This document shows positions 1-10,712 of a stretch of DNA of 64,000 nt, piece after piece. Under the pieces are notes generated by a model, which made no database searches, was not told the DNA's origin, and saw only the letters and a list, made by a program, of their open reading frames with translations. Origin of the DNA: Elysia chlorotica (lineage: Eukaryota > Mollusca > Gastropoda > Plakobranchidae); NCBI GenBank assembly GCA_003991915.1, contig RQTK01000350.1, forward strand, positions 268,227 to 332,226, read 5' to 3'. The position numbers were made by a program, and so were the translations under genes. Numbering within the stretch: the stretch's first letter is position 1; every line of letters begins with the position of its first letter.

Positions 1-59
1 ATAAAAAAAAAGAAAGTTTACAATCAGTGGTGAGGGCGAAATATTTGTATGTGTCAAAA

Positions 60-575
60 TTCCACTCCCCCCTCCTTCTCCTCATCTTACTCCAACTCCT
101 ACTCTAACCCTTTATCCTCCTCCTCTTCCTAGCCCTACTTCTTCTCTGACTACCACTACTCCACTTCTTCCTCCTCCCCCTTCTCCTACTAGTACTTCAC
201 CCTGCACTCCTACTCCTCCTCTACTCCACTTCTTCCTCCTCCCCCTTCTCCTACTAGTACTTCACCCTGCACTCCTACTCCTCCTCTCGCTGCTGCTACT
301 ATTACTACTACATGTACATGTACTACTACTACTACTACTGCTACATTTCTACTACTACTACTACAACTTTTACTCCCAGTTTTCTTAACTCTACTCCTCC
401 TATTCTCAATTCTTTTCCTCGATCCTCGTTCTACTACACTCCTCTAACTCTTTCCCCTCACTTACCCTACTACTACCACTACCATTGTACCAATCCTCCT
501 CTTCCTCCTACTAATCCATCTTCTCCTACTCCTTCTACCCATAATCCTATTCCTAGGTCTCCTACAGATTCCTCT
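60..575. repeat. Pyrimidine-rich CTA/CTC/TCC low-complexity tract
   Basis: Nearly all pyrimidine plus A on the plus strand. A 65-bp unit starting CTACTCCACTTCTTCC is repeated in tandem at 156-220 and from 221. The 89-codon open frame here is low-complexity and not a gene. Confidence 0.9.
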
Positions 576-1495
576 GATTAAATTGAAGAAATTAAAATTC
601 AGCAGTATACATGTATAGCCGATAAATTTGACATTATATTGTTGTTAAACGATTCTTCAAATGTGTTTGTTTCTTTTTTTCTCTCTGATTTATTCTAAAA
701 TAAAATTTTGTTTTAGAATGGCTTAACAGCCCCAACTACTGCCAGTGACTATGCGTTTTTAAAAAATACCAAACACTATACATGTAATTATGAAACCCTA
801 AACATTACAAAAAAAGGCAACTAACATGCTTTTCATAAGGCAGTTTCCTGCCACCTATTGCTATTGCTGCAATATTTGGAAAAGATTTTTCAACAGAAAT
901 TTACGTCAGTCAACTAAATAATTTACACATAAACCATCAACGTTGGCAAACATAAAAAAAAATGCACATCAAGTACATTACTTTAGTAACATGACAAAAG
1001 CATTTAAAGAACCCAAAAATATACTTCCTCAACAAATTGTTTTTAAACCACAACAAAAAATCAAACCATTAGAATGTCACATCCTTCTCCTACTGCTAAT
1101 AATCTTTCTCATTTGAGACGCTCCAGATCAATAATGATTAATCCGTGATGAATGTTCAGAAAAGAAAACAGGTTTGGGTAGTTTCTCTTAATTATCTACA
1201 TAAGTAATGAAGTAACCTATGCCAGATTGAATGAGCCAGTGACAATAAACATAGAGAAAATTTTTAGTTATCAGATTATATTGAAAAGGGACTCTTTTGT
1301 TCACTGAGCTTTACAAACTTGAAAATATAAACTTTGGTTGAAGAAAGCAGAGCTCTCTCAAAGTTGAACACGTCTGGGGCCTCAAGAGAGATTCTATGGA
1401 GATAGGACGCCACAGTGGGTCACAAGGGGCTTGGCCAGCCATATTGTAATGTAGTGACACAGAAGCAATAAGTTAGAAAAAAATGTGGCAGCCAC

Positions 1496-1568
1496 ATTTC
1501 AGGTCAAATTTCCAGCTTCCTAATTAGAAGATAAGCGCTCTACACTTCGACCACCATGCCATCCTGGT
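1496..1568 (-). repeat. tRNA-derived SINE-like relic, minus strand
   Basis: Read on the minus strand: GGTGGTCGAAGTGTAGAGCG resembles an A box, CTTCTAATTAGGAAG could be an anticodon arm, and a weak B-box-like word follows. Its B box is poor. Confidence 0.35.
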
Positions 1569-1834
1569 GGTCACAATTAATCTATTCATTCAACTAAAAC
1601 TGAATCATGCCAATCCAAATATGCAATTCAAACTAAAAATTCCCATTAAAGTTTTCAAGGTCAGATTGATGTGTAATTTGTTTTTAACATCATTCTATCA
1701 AACTTAGCAGCACTTTTCCTGCTTTTCAATAACCACAAGTAAAATTTCTAATTTTAAGTTTCAAATATATTGTGTGGAATGATATGAAAGAAAGGAATCG
1801 AATGGCATTTACATGCCTTAAAAACACTATTTTC

Positions 1835-1840
1835 TTTATT
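1835..1840 (-). promoter_or_regulatory. Candidate PPCDC polyadenylation signal AATAAA
   Basis: On the minus strand AATAAA lies about 237 nt after the PPCDC stop and is the first canonical hexamer I noticed. In AT-rich DNA the hexamer also occurs by chance, so this rests on position alone. Confidence 0.35.
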
Positions 1841-1852
1841 AATTTCACAAAA

Positions 1853-1938
1853 AGTGGATGGTGTAAAGGTTAGGCATTCATCTTTTCTTAGGAAGGAAGA
1901 TAAGTGGCACATAGGGGGTTCAGGATTGCTTCCCATGC
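1853..1938 (+). repeat. tRNA-derived SINE-like relic, plus strand
   Basis: GGATGGTGTAAAGGTTAGGC is A-box-like and GGGGGTTCAGGATTGC is B-box-like at suitable spacing. It lies in the 3' flank of PPCDC in the opposite orientation. Confidence 0.35.
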
Positions 1939-2076
1939 AAATAATTTTTTTGTTTTGTATGTACCTTTCATCCCATCTACAATTCCCAGTTCAAATGAGG
2001 TTTATAATTGCATCACTATTGCTGCATAATAGAAAAAACAAACAAACATTAATTCAACAAGCTTGCACTGAAATAG

Positions 2077-2183
2077 TCATGCACAGCACAAATTTTCAGA
2101 TAAACATGTGGACTTATTTGTTGGAACCAGGACTGATTTAACTGCAGAAACCAATGTATTCACTTCTGCCATAGCACCTAGAC
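2077..2183 (-). CDS. PPCDC: PPCDC exon 5 (C-terminus)
   Basis: The acceptor AAACTATACAG is followed by GT, which completes the glycine codon left open by exon 4. The frame then reads LGAMAEVNTLVSAVKSVL and ends with SENLCCA and TGA. The GLGAMAEV start matches the human and plant C-terminal motif. The last 15 or so residues are lineage-specific. Confidence 0.88.
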
Positions 2184-5100
2184 CTGTATAGTTTAAAGAA
2201 ATCATGAAAATCATAAGTTATTCAAACAGCCTGTTATTTTAAACAACTCAACCTTTTAAATAAAATCAAATAGACAACAACATGCAATATTTAATGCCTG
2301 AGATTTTTGTTCGATAGAGATGATACTAAAATAATATAAACGCTCAGTATAATTATTATAATTTACATTAAAAAATGATATTATTGACAAAAAATAATGG
2401 GTAAAAAGATTTTAAAATTCACAAATATCTAGATTTTTGCACAGCTTAAAAAATATCTATACACTGTAGTATTTCTGTCCAACATGAATTAAATAAGCTT
2501 ATCATAACTTTCTCATTGCGTGCCTATTGCGCTGGTCTGAGGTTCGTTGGCTCTTACCCTTCTTTTCTCTCTGCCCACCTCTCAGACCCACAGACACCGC
2601 AAGTTCGGGTGCTGACAAGCCGCGAAGAGGGACCGCCGTTTTACTAAACCATCTAGTGCTATTAATAGACATTTGTGGCTTTAAGTTATTAAGTATATCT
2701 ATGGTCCTAGAACAATGTTTTCTTACAAAAGCCCCATCCTATTTTTGAATGATGCATTATATTCAAAGTAAGCTTATTGTTTTACTGGCAGCTCAACACC
2801 TAACTTTTGATAAACGTAAAAAATTAAGACTTCAGCACCAAATAAAAAAAAAGAAAAAAAAAGATTCATCACCTGTATCTCCACATTCAAGGAGCTTGCT
2901 CACACATGGAATTTCTTGGTAACCAAAGGATTTGAGAGTTTCAATATGTTTTGCCGTGATTGGATGCTGCCACATTTGGGTATTCATGGCTGGGGCAAAC
3001 AGGAGAGGACGCTTGGAGTCCCAGGCTCTCACTACACAGGTCTGTCCAACATCAAGAAATAGAAAAAACAGAATATAATATCAAAGAAATAGGAACAATG
3101 TGAAATTATATTACACTAGATTTAATACATAAAACTACATGACTACTACCAATTACGCAAATCGTCTGATTTTCTTTTTCTTTCAGTGCTTACCTAAATA
3201 AAAAACCATGAACCATCTTACTTTGAGTAAATACTGTTTATAAATAACAAAACAATAAAAAACAACAACCTTGACCAGATAATAAATTTATTCGGAATTT
3301 GGCCTCATGGTCGAGATAAAAAGCTTTCAAACTTTATCACATCCCGTTTAATTTTTCCAAAATGTATACTATTCAACTGAATAAGATCTTGATTTATTTG
3401 TTATCAAATTAATTGAGAGTTACTTAAAAAAAATTTGCTATGTTCACACAGCATGTGATGGGGTGCTCAATTGACAAGTTATGGCTATAACTTATAAAAC
3501 TAAAAATTTCAACATACCAGCAATTTCATAGGAAAAGGAGAACTGCACTATTAACAGTAGAATCCACAAAATAAAAAGCCCAATTAAACTGTGTTTTCAT
3601 TTTAAAAAGTTCAGAAAATAATATTTCTTTTCTTTTAGCATTTCATTTGACAATGTTACATTGGTCACAAAAGTGCACTGTATTGATCTTATAACTTTTT
3701 AGGGCATTTAATTCCAAAGGAAAGTTTCACCTGAAACACCCTAAATCAATACTAAAGAGATGAAAAAAAAAAGTTAACATATCCTGAGGATCCTACATGA
3801 CTCAAAACAAACGTCAAATCAGACCATTTTTAAAATCAATGTCTCAGCTGGCCACATTATAGGTCTACTGACAACGATCCAACCAACAAAAAAAACAACA
3901 AAAAAACATCCTGATTAGGGATCTATAATAAGACCTCCCATTTAAAGGTAGTTTGCCCTGTTCACAGTTGAGCCATCCCACTTCCCTAATTGGTAGGATT
4001 ATCTTCTTTCTTCTCCTCACCTTCCTCAATCATGCAGCCGTGCCAGTCTGCCCAATGTATTCTGTTATGAGGAGGAGCTTGTCTTGGTTTTCCAACAGTT
4101 CTTGGGTCATTGTCTTTGGATTTGGTGTTGGTGGCCACAACTGATCTCACCCACTTTTACACTTACAGATTAGGCCTTTTTAAAAAGTGATGCGCTGTTT
4201 GCTGAGACAGTAGGAGGTGTCCCATTCTAATGTTCTTTCAAGGTATCGTGATAATTAATATATCTGTGCTCTTTTAAACAAAAAGCAATTCATGATATTT
4301 TACTATCTTTAGATTGACTCACAACTAAGTATGAATAAATAAACATAAATTATTAGAATTCCTACCAGCAAGTTATCACAGATACCACCAGCAATCTTTG
4401 CCAAAGTGTTTGCATCGAGGGGAGCAATGAGAAAAAGGTCTGCCCATCTTCGCAACTCTATATGCAGCACAGGATCACCCCTACCAGACCACATCTGTAC
4501 GTTTACAATGAACAAAGAAATGTCATGAAGCCGACAAAGATAGCTTACATGCTTTCTCTTAAAAACACAATCAGGAAAAAATCTGTTAAATTTTAAAGCC
4601 AATTACCACATTCACTTTCAATGGAGTCAGTTAAAAAAAGAGAGAAGAAAGAGTAAATGAACTACATATAAATTAATTTTATGAAAACCACATCCAAACA
4701 TTTTTTGTGTGCATAGGTTTTACTTTGCTTTTAATAGTTAAACTAATTAGGTAGCAAAATAAAAAAAAAAACATGAATGCAACTTTTAATTTCAACACAC
4801 TTTATTTGTTTGAATTTAGTTACAACTCCTTGTTTTGAGATATTAAGCAAAAAAAAAAAAAAAATGGTTTTCTCAGTCTCTGATTCTATGAATGTGAAAT
4901 TTACAAAAACAATCCTACATAAAAACTAATACTAATAAAGAAATTAAAAAAATTAAATGAAGTCCATAAAGAATTAATTAACACAAGGCAAAGAAAATTT
5001 CTGGCTTTTTCTAAGTCTAAAACAAATAATTTTTTTGGCTTTTACAAAAAAGTCATTGTTCTTTATCATGGCTACAATCAAACCCCTCCCCACTCCGCTT

Positions 5101-5837
5101 ACAAACTAACACACATCAGACTACATAATTCCCCCAGAGACCATTTGTGATCTATTCCTTTAAAATGATGTCTTTGAGTGATTAAAAAACAAAACAAAAC
5201 AACAACGTTATAATGCATATATATATTCAGCAATGTTGACGTAACACAACAAATACCAATACTTACCTCCCATTCATCTTTGTCACACAGAACAGGAGCC
5301 TTTACATCTGTTTTATTGAAGAAGTGGAGGGCATTAGATGTCGTCACAACTTTTACATTTGGCTGAAATAACAAGCAAAGCATTTCAACAATTCATTTGG
5401 AGTAAAACAATACTGGCATTTTCAAATGAAGCTACATATAATTTTTATAAAAAAAAAACCATCTCCACGCACAACCTTAAAATAAATAAGGAAAGTTTAG
5501 GAAAGAAAAGCAAAACAAAATCAAATTGAACTTTAAACAAAATACATGCACCCCCCCTGCTTGTATATTGAGAACTGGTATATGTTGATACACCCTAAAA
5601 AGTTTTATAAAATCCTCTAGATTTAAGTCAGTATATCTTTGTTCCACCTTCACCTATTCTCATTACCAAACACATTCCAATTAAACACAATCCCCAGCAC
5701 CAACATGAGAAAGAAAATAAAAACAACAAATATAAAGTTAATAAACCTACTTTTATATCAAGATCAAGAAGGTTATCAACCAACTGGGGTATCTTAACAG
5801 AGGCAACACTTCCAGTGCAGCCCACAAGAACATTCAT
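2077..5837 (-). CDS. PPCDC: Phosphopantothenoylcysteine decarboxylase (PPCDC), complete, 5 coding exons
   Basis: The spliced coding region joins 5837-5751, 5362-5267, 4494-4366, 3041-2873 and 2183-2077, giving 195 residues and a stop; the human protein is about 204. Family knowledge: this FMN-dependent HFCD-family enzyme decarboxylates 4'-phospho-N-pantothenoylcysteine to 4'-phosphopantetheine in coenzyme A synthesis. Seen here: an N-terminal FMN-binding loop (VGCTGSVASVK, residues 5-15), PVLHIELRRWADL with the catalytic His at 72, APLDANTLAK, the PAMNTQMW motif with Asn124, and the active-site flap Cys157 in ECGDTG followed by GLGAMAEV. All four introns are GT-AG and exon phases agree. The start is the first ATG after a 5' UTR splice acceptor; its N-terminus is about 19 residues shorter than human, which lies outside the catalytic fold. 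Nothing suggests a broken gene. Confidence 0.95.
2873..3041 (-). CDS. PPCDC: PPCDC exon 4 (PAMN motif and flap Cys)
   Basis: Encodes 56 residues plus one base, from TCVVRAWDSKRPLLFAPAMN to LLECGDT. PAMNTQMW binds the substrate carboxylate and ECGD supplies the flap cysteine. The acceptor is TTGGACAG and the donor is GTGATG after phase 1. Confidence 0.94.
4366..4494 (-). CDS. PPCDC: PPCDC exon 3 (catalytic His exon)
   Basis: Encodes 43 residues from MWSGRGDPVLHIELRRWADL to GGICDNLL. It carries the catalytic histidine of the HFCD family (LHIELRRWAD) and the APLDANTLAKIAGG motif. The acceptor is ACGTACAG, the donor GTAGGA, and both ends are phase 0. Confidence 0.95.
5267..5362 (-). CDS. PPCDC: PPCDC exon 2
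   Basis: Encodes 32 residues from PNVKVVTTSNALHFF to CDKDEWE, phase 0 at both ends. The acceptor is TTATTTCAG and the donor is GTAAGT. The DKDEWE end matches the DADEWE of the human enzyme just before the catalytic-His region. Confidence 0.93.
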
Positions 5838-5854
5838 TGTTTTCCTTCAGCTCG
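5751..5854 (-). CDS. PPCDC: PPCDC exon 1 (coding 5751-5837, 5' UTR 5838-5854)
   Basis: Encodes residues 1-29, beginning MNVLVGCTGSVASVKIP, the FMN-phosphate loop. The donor GTAGGT follows a phase-0 lysine codon. Upstream of the ATG a pyrimidine tract ending TATTTCAG marks an acceptor at 5855-5857, so 17 nt of 5' UTR lie in this exon and at least one non-coding exon must lie further upstream, beyond 5857. That upstream exon was not identified. Confidence 0.88.
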
Positions 5855-6459
5855 CTGAAATAGGAAAAAAAATGTAATTAGCATTTAATGTTTCACCTTA
5901 AGAATAATATTTACAAAAAAACAACAACAACAAACAACAATAAAAGCAGCCACAAAAATAAAATAGAATTACATTGATTTCCCAAACCTTAGTCAAGACG
6001 AATCTGATTCTAAAGAGAGGTGTTCTTACTAAAAGAGCCTGCACTTTGACAATCAGTCATTGAAAAAGGCAAAAATCTTTGGTGAATACATGTTACAATC
6101 ACTACATTTCCTAAAGCACCCATCCTTCTAAAATTCACACTGCAGACGTAATGATCAACAGTTCAGACTAAGCTACAGGTGCCCATGTCATCATCAGAGT
6201 GCACGGATTTGTCAAGAGAGCACAGATAGATATCCTGTAAACCAATTATTTATCAGCTTAGTGAGGAGTGATTGAATTGCTGATAAGAGGAACAAACCGA
6301 AAGGTTTTGTTACTGGTTGAGTCCCAAGTTACTACTCATCAGTGATAAACATCTTGGACTACTTTCACATAGGGGCCTAATGTAAGTAAAACAATTGCTG
6401 TACAGCTCGGCCAGATTGCGAGTATTGGGGCAGACAGGCATAAGAAGAGGAGGACCTGG

Positions 6460-6605
6460 TTCTAGATCTACACTGGATAATAGATCTAGAATCTAGATAC
6501 TTATTTATTGAGTCTTAGGCCTAGTACCTTATTCCATAACTCAGTTTATCTAGGTCTAATCTAGATATAGATCTAGACTTTCTAGATTGGATCTAGATCT
6601 AGATC
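6460..6605. repeat. AGATCT-rich palindromic tandem repeat, copy A
   Basis: Repeated TCTAGATCTAGATC words, each a self-complementary hexamer, cluster here. The matching tract in copy B is at 8487-8534 and 9095-9230, where the MITE has split it. Confidence 0.85.
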
Positions 6606-6864
6606 TACAGAATGGCACATGAATCTCCGCTCATCCAGTGGTTTTTTTTATGATTCCAACTCCTCCAGACTTCAACGTGTTTACAATCGCCAACAGTCTA
6701 CAAGTTTAGTCTCAGTGAAGGCAAGACTAAGCTTATTCTCGAATCGCTGATAGTAAGTGGCAGCGGCTGATCTAGGCCTGCTCTAATCAGTATTTGACAC
6801 AACCATTGACATAAGGTAGATCAGTATCACATTTTATGAAATAAAAGATTTTAAATGAGTTACG

Positions 6865-6945
6865 TCCCCTGCGTGAATGAGAAGAGTAGGACTGGGAGGA
6901 GAAAAGGGGCGGGGAAGGTTACGTCAGCACGGTAACAGCTAAAAT
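6865..6945. promoter_or_regulatory. Candidate promoter module (GC box plus CRE-like site), copy A
   Basis: Within an AT-rich region this segment holds GGGGCGGGG at 6906-6914 and TTACGTCA, a CRE/ATF-like site, at 6919-6926, with other CpG words. It lies about 1.1 kb upstream of the PPCDC coding start, and PPCDC must have a non-coding exon upstream of 5857, so promoter function is plausible. No TATA box or mapped start supports it. Confidence 0.35.
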
Positions 6946-8633
6946 TATTATGCCCATGATATCGTACGATGGGTAATACACTATACTAGTAACAGCGGTG
7001 ACTCCTTTATCTCTCTGAGTGGTAAAAGCTAAAAAAAAAAAAAAAGACAATGCATTAAAAGGTTGGTTAATAGTAAAGGGTATATGCAGCAGTTTAAAAG
7101 ATCCATGTATAGGATTAAAAAGCCAATTCATCATTTTGAAGATATGCAATCGATAGTTTAAAAAATAATCAAATTAAAAAAGGGCTATGCATTTCAAAAT
7201 ATTTGATCACTAACTAAAACAAAATGAAAAAAAAAAACCAACGTAAACACAGCTCATGAAGTTTTTGCATTTGTTTACAACCCTAATAATTTATTACACG
7301 CATATGTGTTTTTACTTTTCAATTTTTTTTCTTTTAATGTGTGTCTAAATTATTTGTCTTTTACCAATAAATCTACCTATTAAAATATATATGTCTATAT
7401 ACTATTATATACAGGCCAACGTGCTGCTTTAAAAAAAACAACAAAAAGAAAACATCAACATATACAAGTCTTATGAAAAGAGCAGGGTTTAGTAATATTT
7501 ATTATTAAATACAATCACAATTTGTTCTACTACCATCATAACCACAGCCACGACCACTACAACTTTAGTCAAATTATCAATGTTTTCTTTTCAAGATTGC
7601 CATCTTAAAAAGAAAGAAAAAAAAAACACACCAAAACAAACAAACAAAATGAAACATCAACTAGAATCTATAGAGTTGGCCTATGCTAATTTTGCCCTTC
7701 AACTAAACTAGAAATATAGAAAATATCTTAAATCAATCGCACACACACATAAAAAAAAATCAACACCTCCCGTCCCATTCTTCGAATTAATCAACACATA
7801 ACGGGTAACATTAGATATTGGTGCCTTCCCTTGTTCAATGGGGTAATATTAGATATTGCTATTGTTCTCCCTGAAACTTAATTTATCCACACCAAACGAA
7901 GCAGCTTAATCCCTGTGCTTATTCCTCCGTGAAGAGGTAGGTATGACACTGGACAGGCAACAGGAGTCGTCATGATTTCCCAAACCTTAGTCAAGACGAA
8001 TCTGATTCTACAGAGAGGTGTTCTTACTAAAAGAGCCTGCACTTTGACAATCAGTCATTGAAAAAGGCAAAAATCTTTGGTGAATACATGTTACAATCAC
8101 TACATTTCCTAAAGAACCTGTTACAAAGACAAAAGCACCCATCTTTCTAAAATTCACACTGCATACATAATGATCAACAGTTTAGACTAAGGTACAGGTG
8201 CCCATGTCATCATCAGAATGCACGGATTTGTCAAGAGAGCACAGATAGATATCCTGTAAACCAATTATTTATACGCTTAGTGAGGAGTGATTGAATTGCG
8301 TTGGGCTGATAAGAGGAACAAACCGAAAAGTTTTGTTACTGTTTAAGTCCCAAGTTACTACTCATCAGTGATAAACATCTTGGACTACTTTCACATAGGG
8401 GCCTAATGTAAGTAAAACAATTGCTGTACAGCTGGGCCAGATTGCGAGTATTGGGGCAGACACGACATAAGAAGAGGAGGATCTGGTTCTAGATCTACAC
8501 TGGATAATAGATCTAGAATCTAGATTTAGATCGGGGCACTCCTTGAGTTTTGTGGTCCCTAGCCTGTGGGCGATCAAATTGGCTTGGTGGGTGGGTAGGA
8601 CTCGATTACATCGCAGTTTGTCAACATGTGAAG

Positions 8634-8642
8634 AGAGAGAGA

Positions 8643-8724
<82 letters not shown>
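8634..8724. repeat. (GA)n microsatellite inside the MITE
   Basis: About 90 bp of nearly pure GA repeat lying near the left inverted repeat of the element. Confidence 0.95.
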
Positions 8725-8729
<5 letters not shown>

Positions 8730-8920
8730 CAAGCGAGTGTTAGAGACAGAGATAGTTTCAATTGCCAGATCAATAAATTGTATGTGCTTGTTTATGTTTG
8801 CCCCCACCCCCTTCCCTGCCGCATGATTACAACCCGTGTCCAAATAAACAATTGAATACAATTAAATTCGTCTTTATTAATCAAACAAATCATGCCAATT
8901 CATGTACAATAAAAAAAATA

Positions 8921-9026
8921 ACAAAAAGACAGGGAGTACAGCTGGTAGGTATTTTATTCCTTCTTTTTAAATTACAAAAAGACAGGGAGTACAGCTGAAT
9001 GGTATTTTATCTAATTTTAATAATCG
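8921..9026. repeat. 53-bp tandem repeat inside the MITE
   Basis: ACAAAAAGACAGGGAGTACA occurs at 8921 and again at 8974, followed in both by AGCTG and a GGTATTTTAT word. Two diverged copies are present. Confidence 0.85.
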
Positions 9027-9094
9027 AATTTCGGCCGCCCACCCATTTGATCGCCCACAGGCTAGGGACCACAAAACTCAAGGAGTGCCTAGAT

Positions 9095-9230
9095 CGGGAT
9101 CTAGATCTAGATCTATACCTATCTATTGAGTCTTAGGCCTACCTTTTTCCATAACTCAGTTTATTTAATCTAGATCTAGATCTAGACTTCTAGATTCTAG
9201 ATTGGATCTAGATCTAGATCTAGATCTACA
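9095..9230. repeat. AGATCT-rich palindromic tandem repeat, copy B (right part)
   Basis: Tandem GATCTA hexamers, continuous in content with 8487-8534 on the other side of the MITE. Copy number differs from copy A, as expected of a tandem repeat. Confidence 0.8.
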
Positions 9231-9447
9231 GAATGACTCATGAATCTCCGCTCATCCAGTATTTTTTTTAATGATTCCAACTCCTCCAGACTTCAATGTG
9301 TTTACAATCGTCAACAGTCTACAAGTTTGGTCTCAGTGAAGGCAAGGCTAAGCTTATTCTCGAGTTGCTGATAGTAAGTGGCAGCGGCTGATCTTAGTGA
9401 TCTAGGCCTGCTCTAATCAGTATTTGACACAACCATTGACATAAGGT

Positions 9448-9539
9448 TCTCTATAGAGGGAGGGAGAGAATTCTCTCCCTCTCTCCGGGTTTAACGTCTC
9501 CTAGGTTCCCCTGGGGGGTCCTATACGGCGATTTTTTTG
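9448..9539. mobile_element. 92-bp insertion with 10-bp target duplication in copy B
   Basis: GACATAAGGT occurs on both sides (9438-9447 and 9540-9549) and only once in copy A, which keeps the empty site. The insert contains the 22-bp palindrome centred on GAGAATTCTC and ends in a T-run. It is too short to code. It could be a very short SINE or MITE; the CCGGGTTTAACGTC word distantly resembles part of 63590-63780. Confidence 0.8.
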
Positions 9540-9593
9540 GACATAAGGTAGATCAGTATTACTTTTTATGAAATAAAAGATTTTAAATGAGTT

Positions 9594-9675
9594 ACGTCCC
9601 CTGCGTGAATGAGAAGAGGAGTAGGAGGAGAAAGGGGGCGGGAAGGTTACGTCAGCACGGTAACAGCTATAATTA
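9594..9675. promoter_or_regulatory. Candidate promoter module, copy B
   Basis: The duplicate of 6865-6945 keeps GGGGGCGGG (9634-9642) and TTACGTCA (9647-9654) intact despite small changes around them. Either copy could serve PPCDC. Confidence 0.3.
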
Positions 9676-10712
9676 TTATGCCCATGATATCGTACGATGG
9701 GTAATACACTATACTAGTAACAGCAGTGACTCCTTTATCTCTCTGAGTGGTAAAAGCTAAAAAAAAAAAAAGACAATGCATTAAAAGGTTGGTTAATAGT
9801 AAAGGGTATATGCAACAGTTTAAAAGATCCATGTATAGGATTAAAAAGCAAATTCATCATTTTGAAGATATGCAACCGATAGTTAAAAAAAATAATCAAA
9901 TTACAAAAGGGCTATGCATTTCAAAATATTTGATAACTAGATAAAACAAAATAAAATAAAAAACCGACATAAACACACCTCTGAAGTTTTTGCATTTGTT
10001 TACAAACCTAATAGCCTAATTTATTACACGCATCTGTGTTTTCACGTTTCAATTTTTTTTTTAATGTGAGTCTAAATTATTTCTCTTTTACCAATAAATT
10101 TACATATTAAAACATGCATGCCTATATACTATTATATACAGGCACCCGTGCTGCTTAAAAAAAACAAAAACAAAAAGAAAACAACAAAACAACAACAACA
10201 TATAAAAGTCTTATGAAAAGAGCAGGGTTCAGTAATATTTATTACTAAATATAATCACAATTTGTTCTACTACCATCATTACCACAGCCACTGCCACTAC
10301 AACTTTAGTCAACTTATCAATGTTTTCTTTTGAAGATTGCCATCAAGAAAGAAAAAAAACCAAACCAAAACAAACAAACAAAATGAAACATCAACTAGAA
10401 TCTATAGAGTTGGCCTATGCTAATTTTGCCCTTCAACTAAATTAGAAATATAGAAAATATCTTAAATCAATCGCACACACACATAAAAAAAATCAACACC
10501 CCCGTCGCATTCTTCGAATTAATCAACACATAACGGGTAACATTAGATATTGGTGCCTTCCCTTGTTCAATGGGGTAATATTAGATATTGCTATTGTTCT
10601 CCCTGAAACTTAATTTATCCACACCAAACGAAGCAGATTAATCCCTGTGCTTATTCCTCCGTGAAGAGGTAGGCACGAACATGGACACTGGACAGGCAAC
10701 AGGAGTCGTCAT

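Larger units (their letters stand above)
5975..7972. repeat. Tandem segmental duplication, copy A
   Basis: This 2.0-kb segment begins TGATTTCCCAAACCTTAGTC and ends CAACAGGAGTCGTC. It is followed directly by a second copy starting with the same words. The two stay collinear throughout, including AGATCT-rich tracts, a GC-box and CRE-like module, and a poly-A stretch. Differences are scattered substitutions and small indels. It lies directly upstream of the first recognised PPCDC exon. Confidence 0.93.
8535..9089. mobile_element. Non-autonomous DNA transposon (MITE), 555 bp, 8-bp target duplication
   Basis: The ends are GGCACTCC and GGAGTGCC. The terminal inverted repeats match perfectly for 45 bp and imperfectly to about 70 bp. 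TAGATCGG flanks both sides (8527-8534 and 9090-9097), a clean 8-bp target site duplication. No transposase is encoded; the interior holds a (GA)n tract and a 53-bp tandem repeat. An 8-bp duplication is typical of hAT, P and Merlin superfamilies; the termini do not settle which. Confidence 0.9.
7973..10712. repeat. Tandem segmental duplication, copy B (with two insertions)
   Basis: The second, head-to-tail copy is about 740 bp longer than copy A. Most of the extra length is a 555-bp MITE with its target duplication (8535-9097) and a 92-bp insertion with a 10-bp target duplication (9448-9549). Copy A lacks both, so they arrived after the duplication. The copy ends at GTCGTCAT, after which the sequence is unique. 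Confidence 0.92.
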
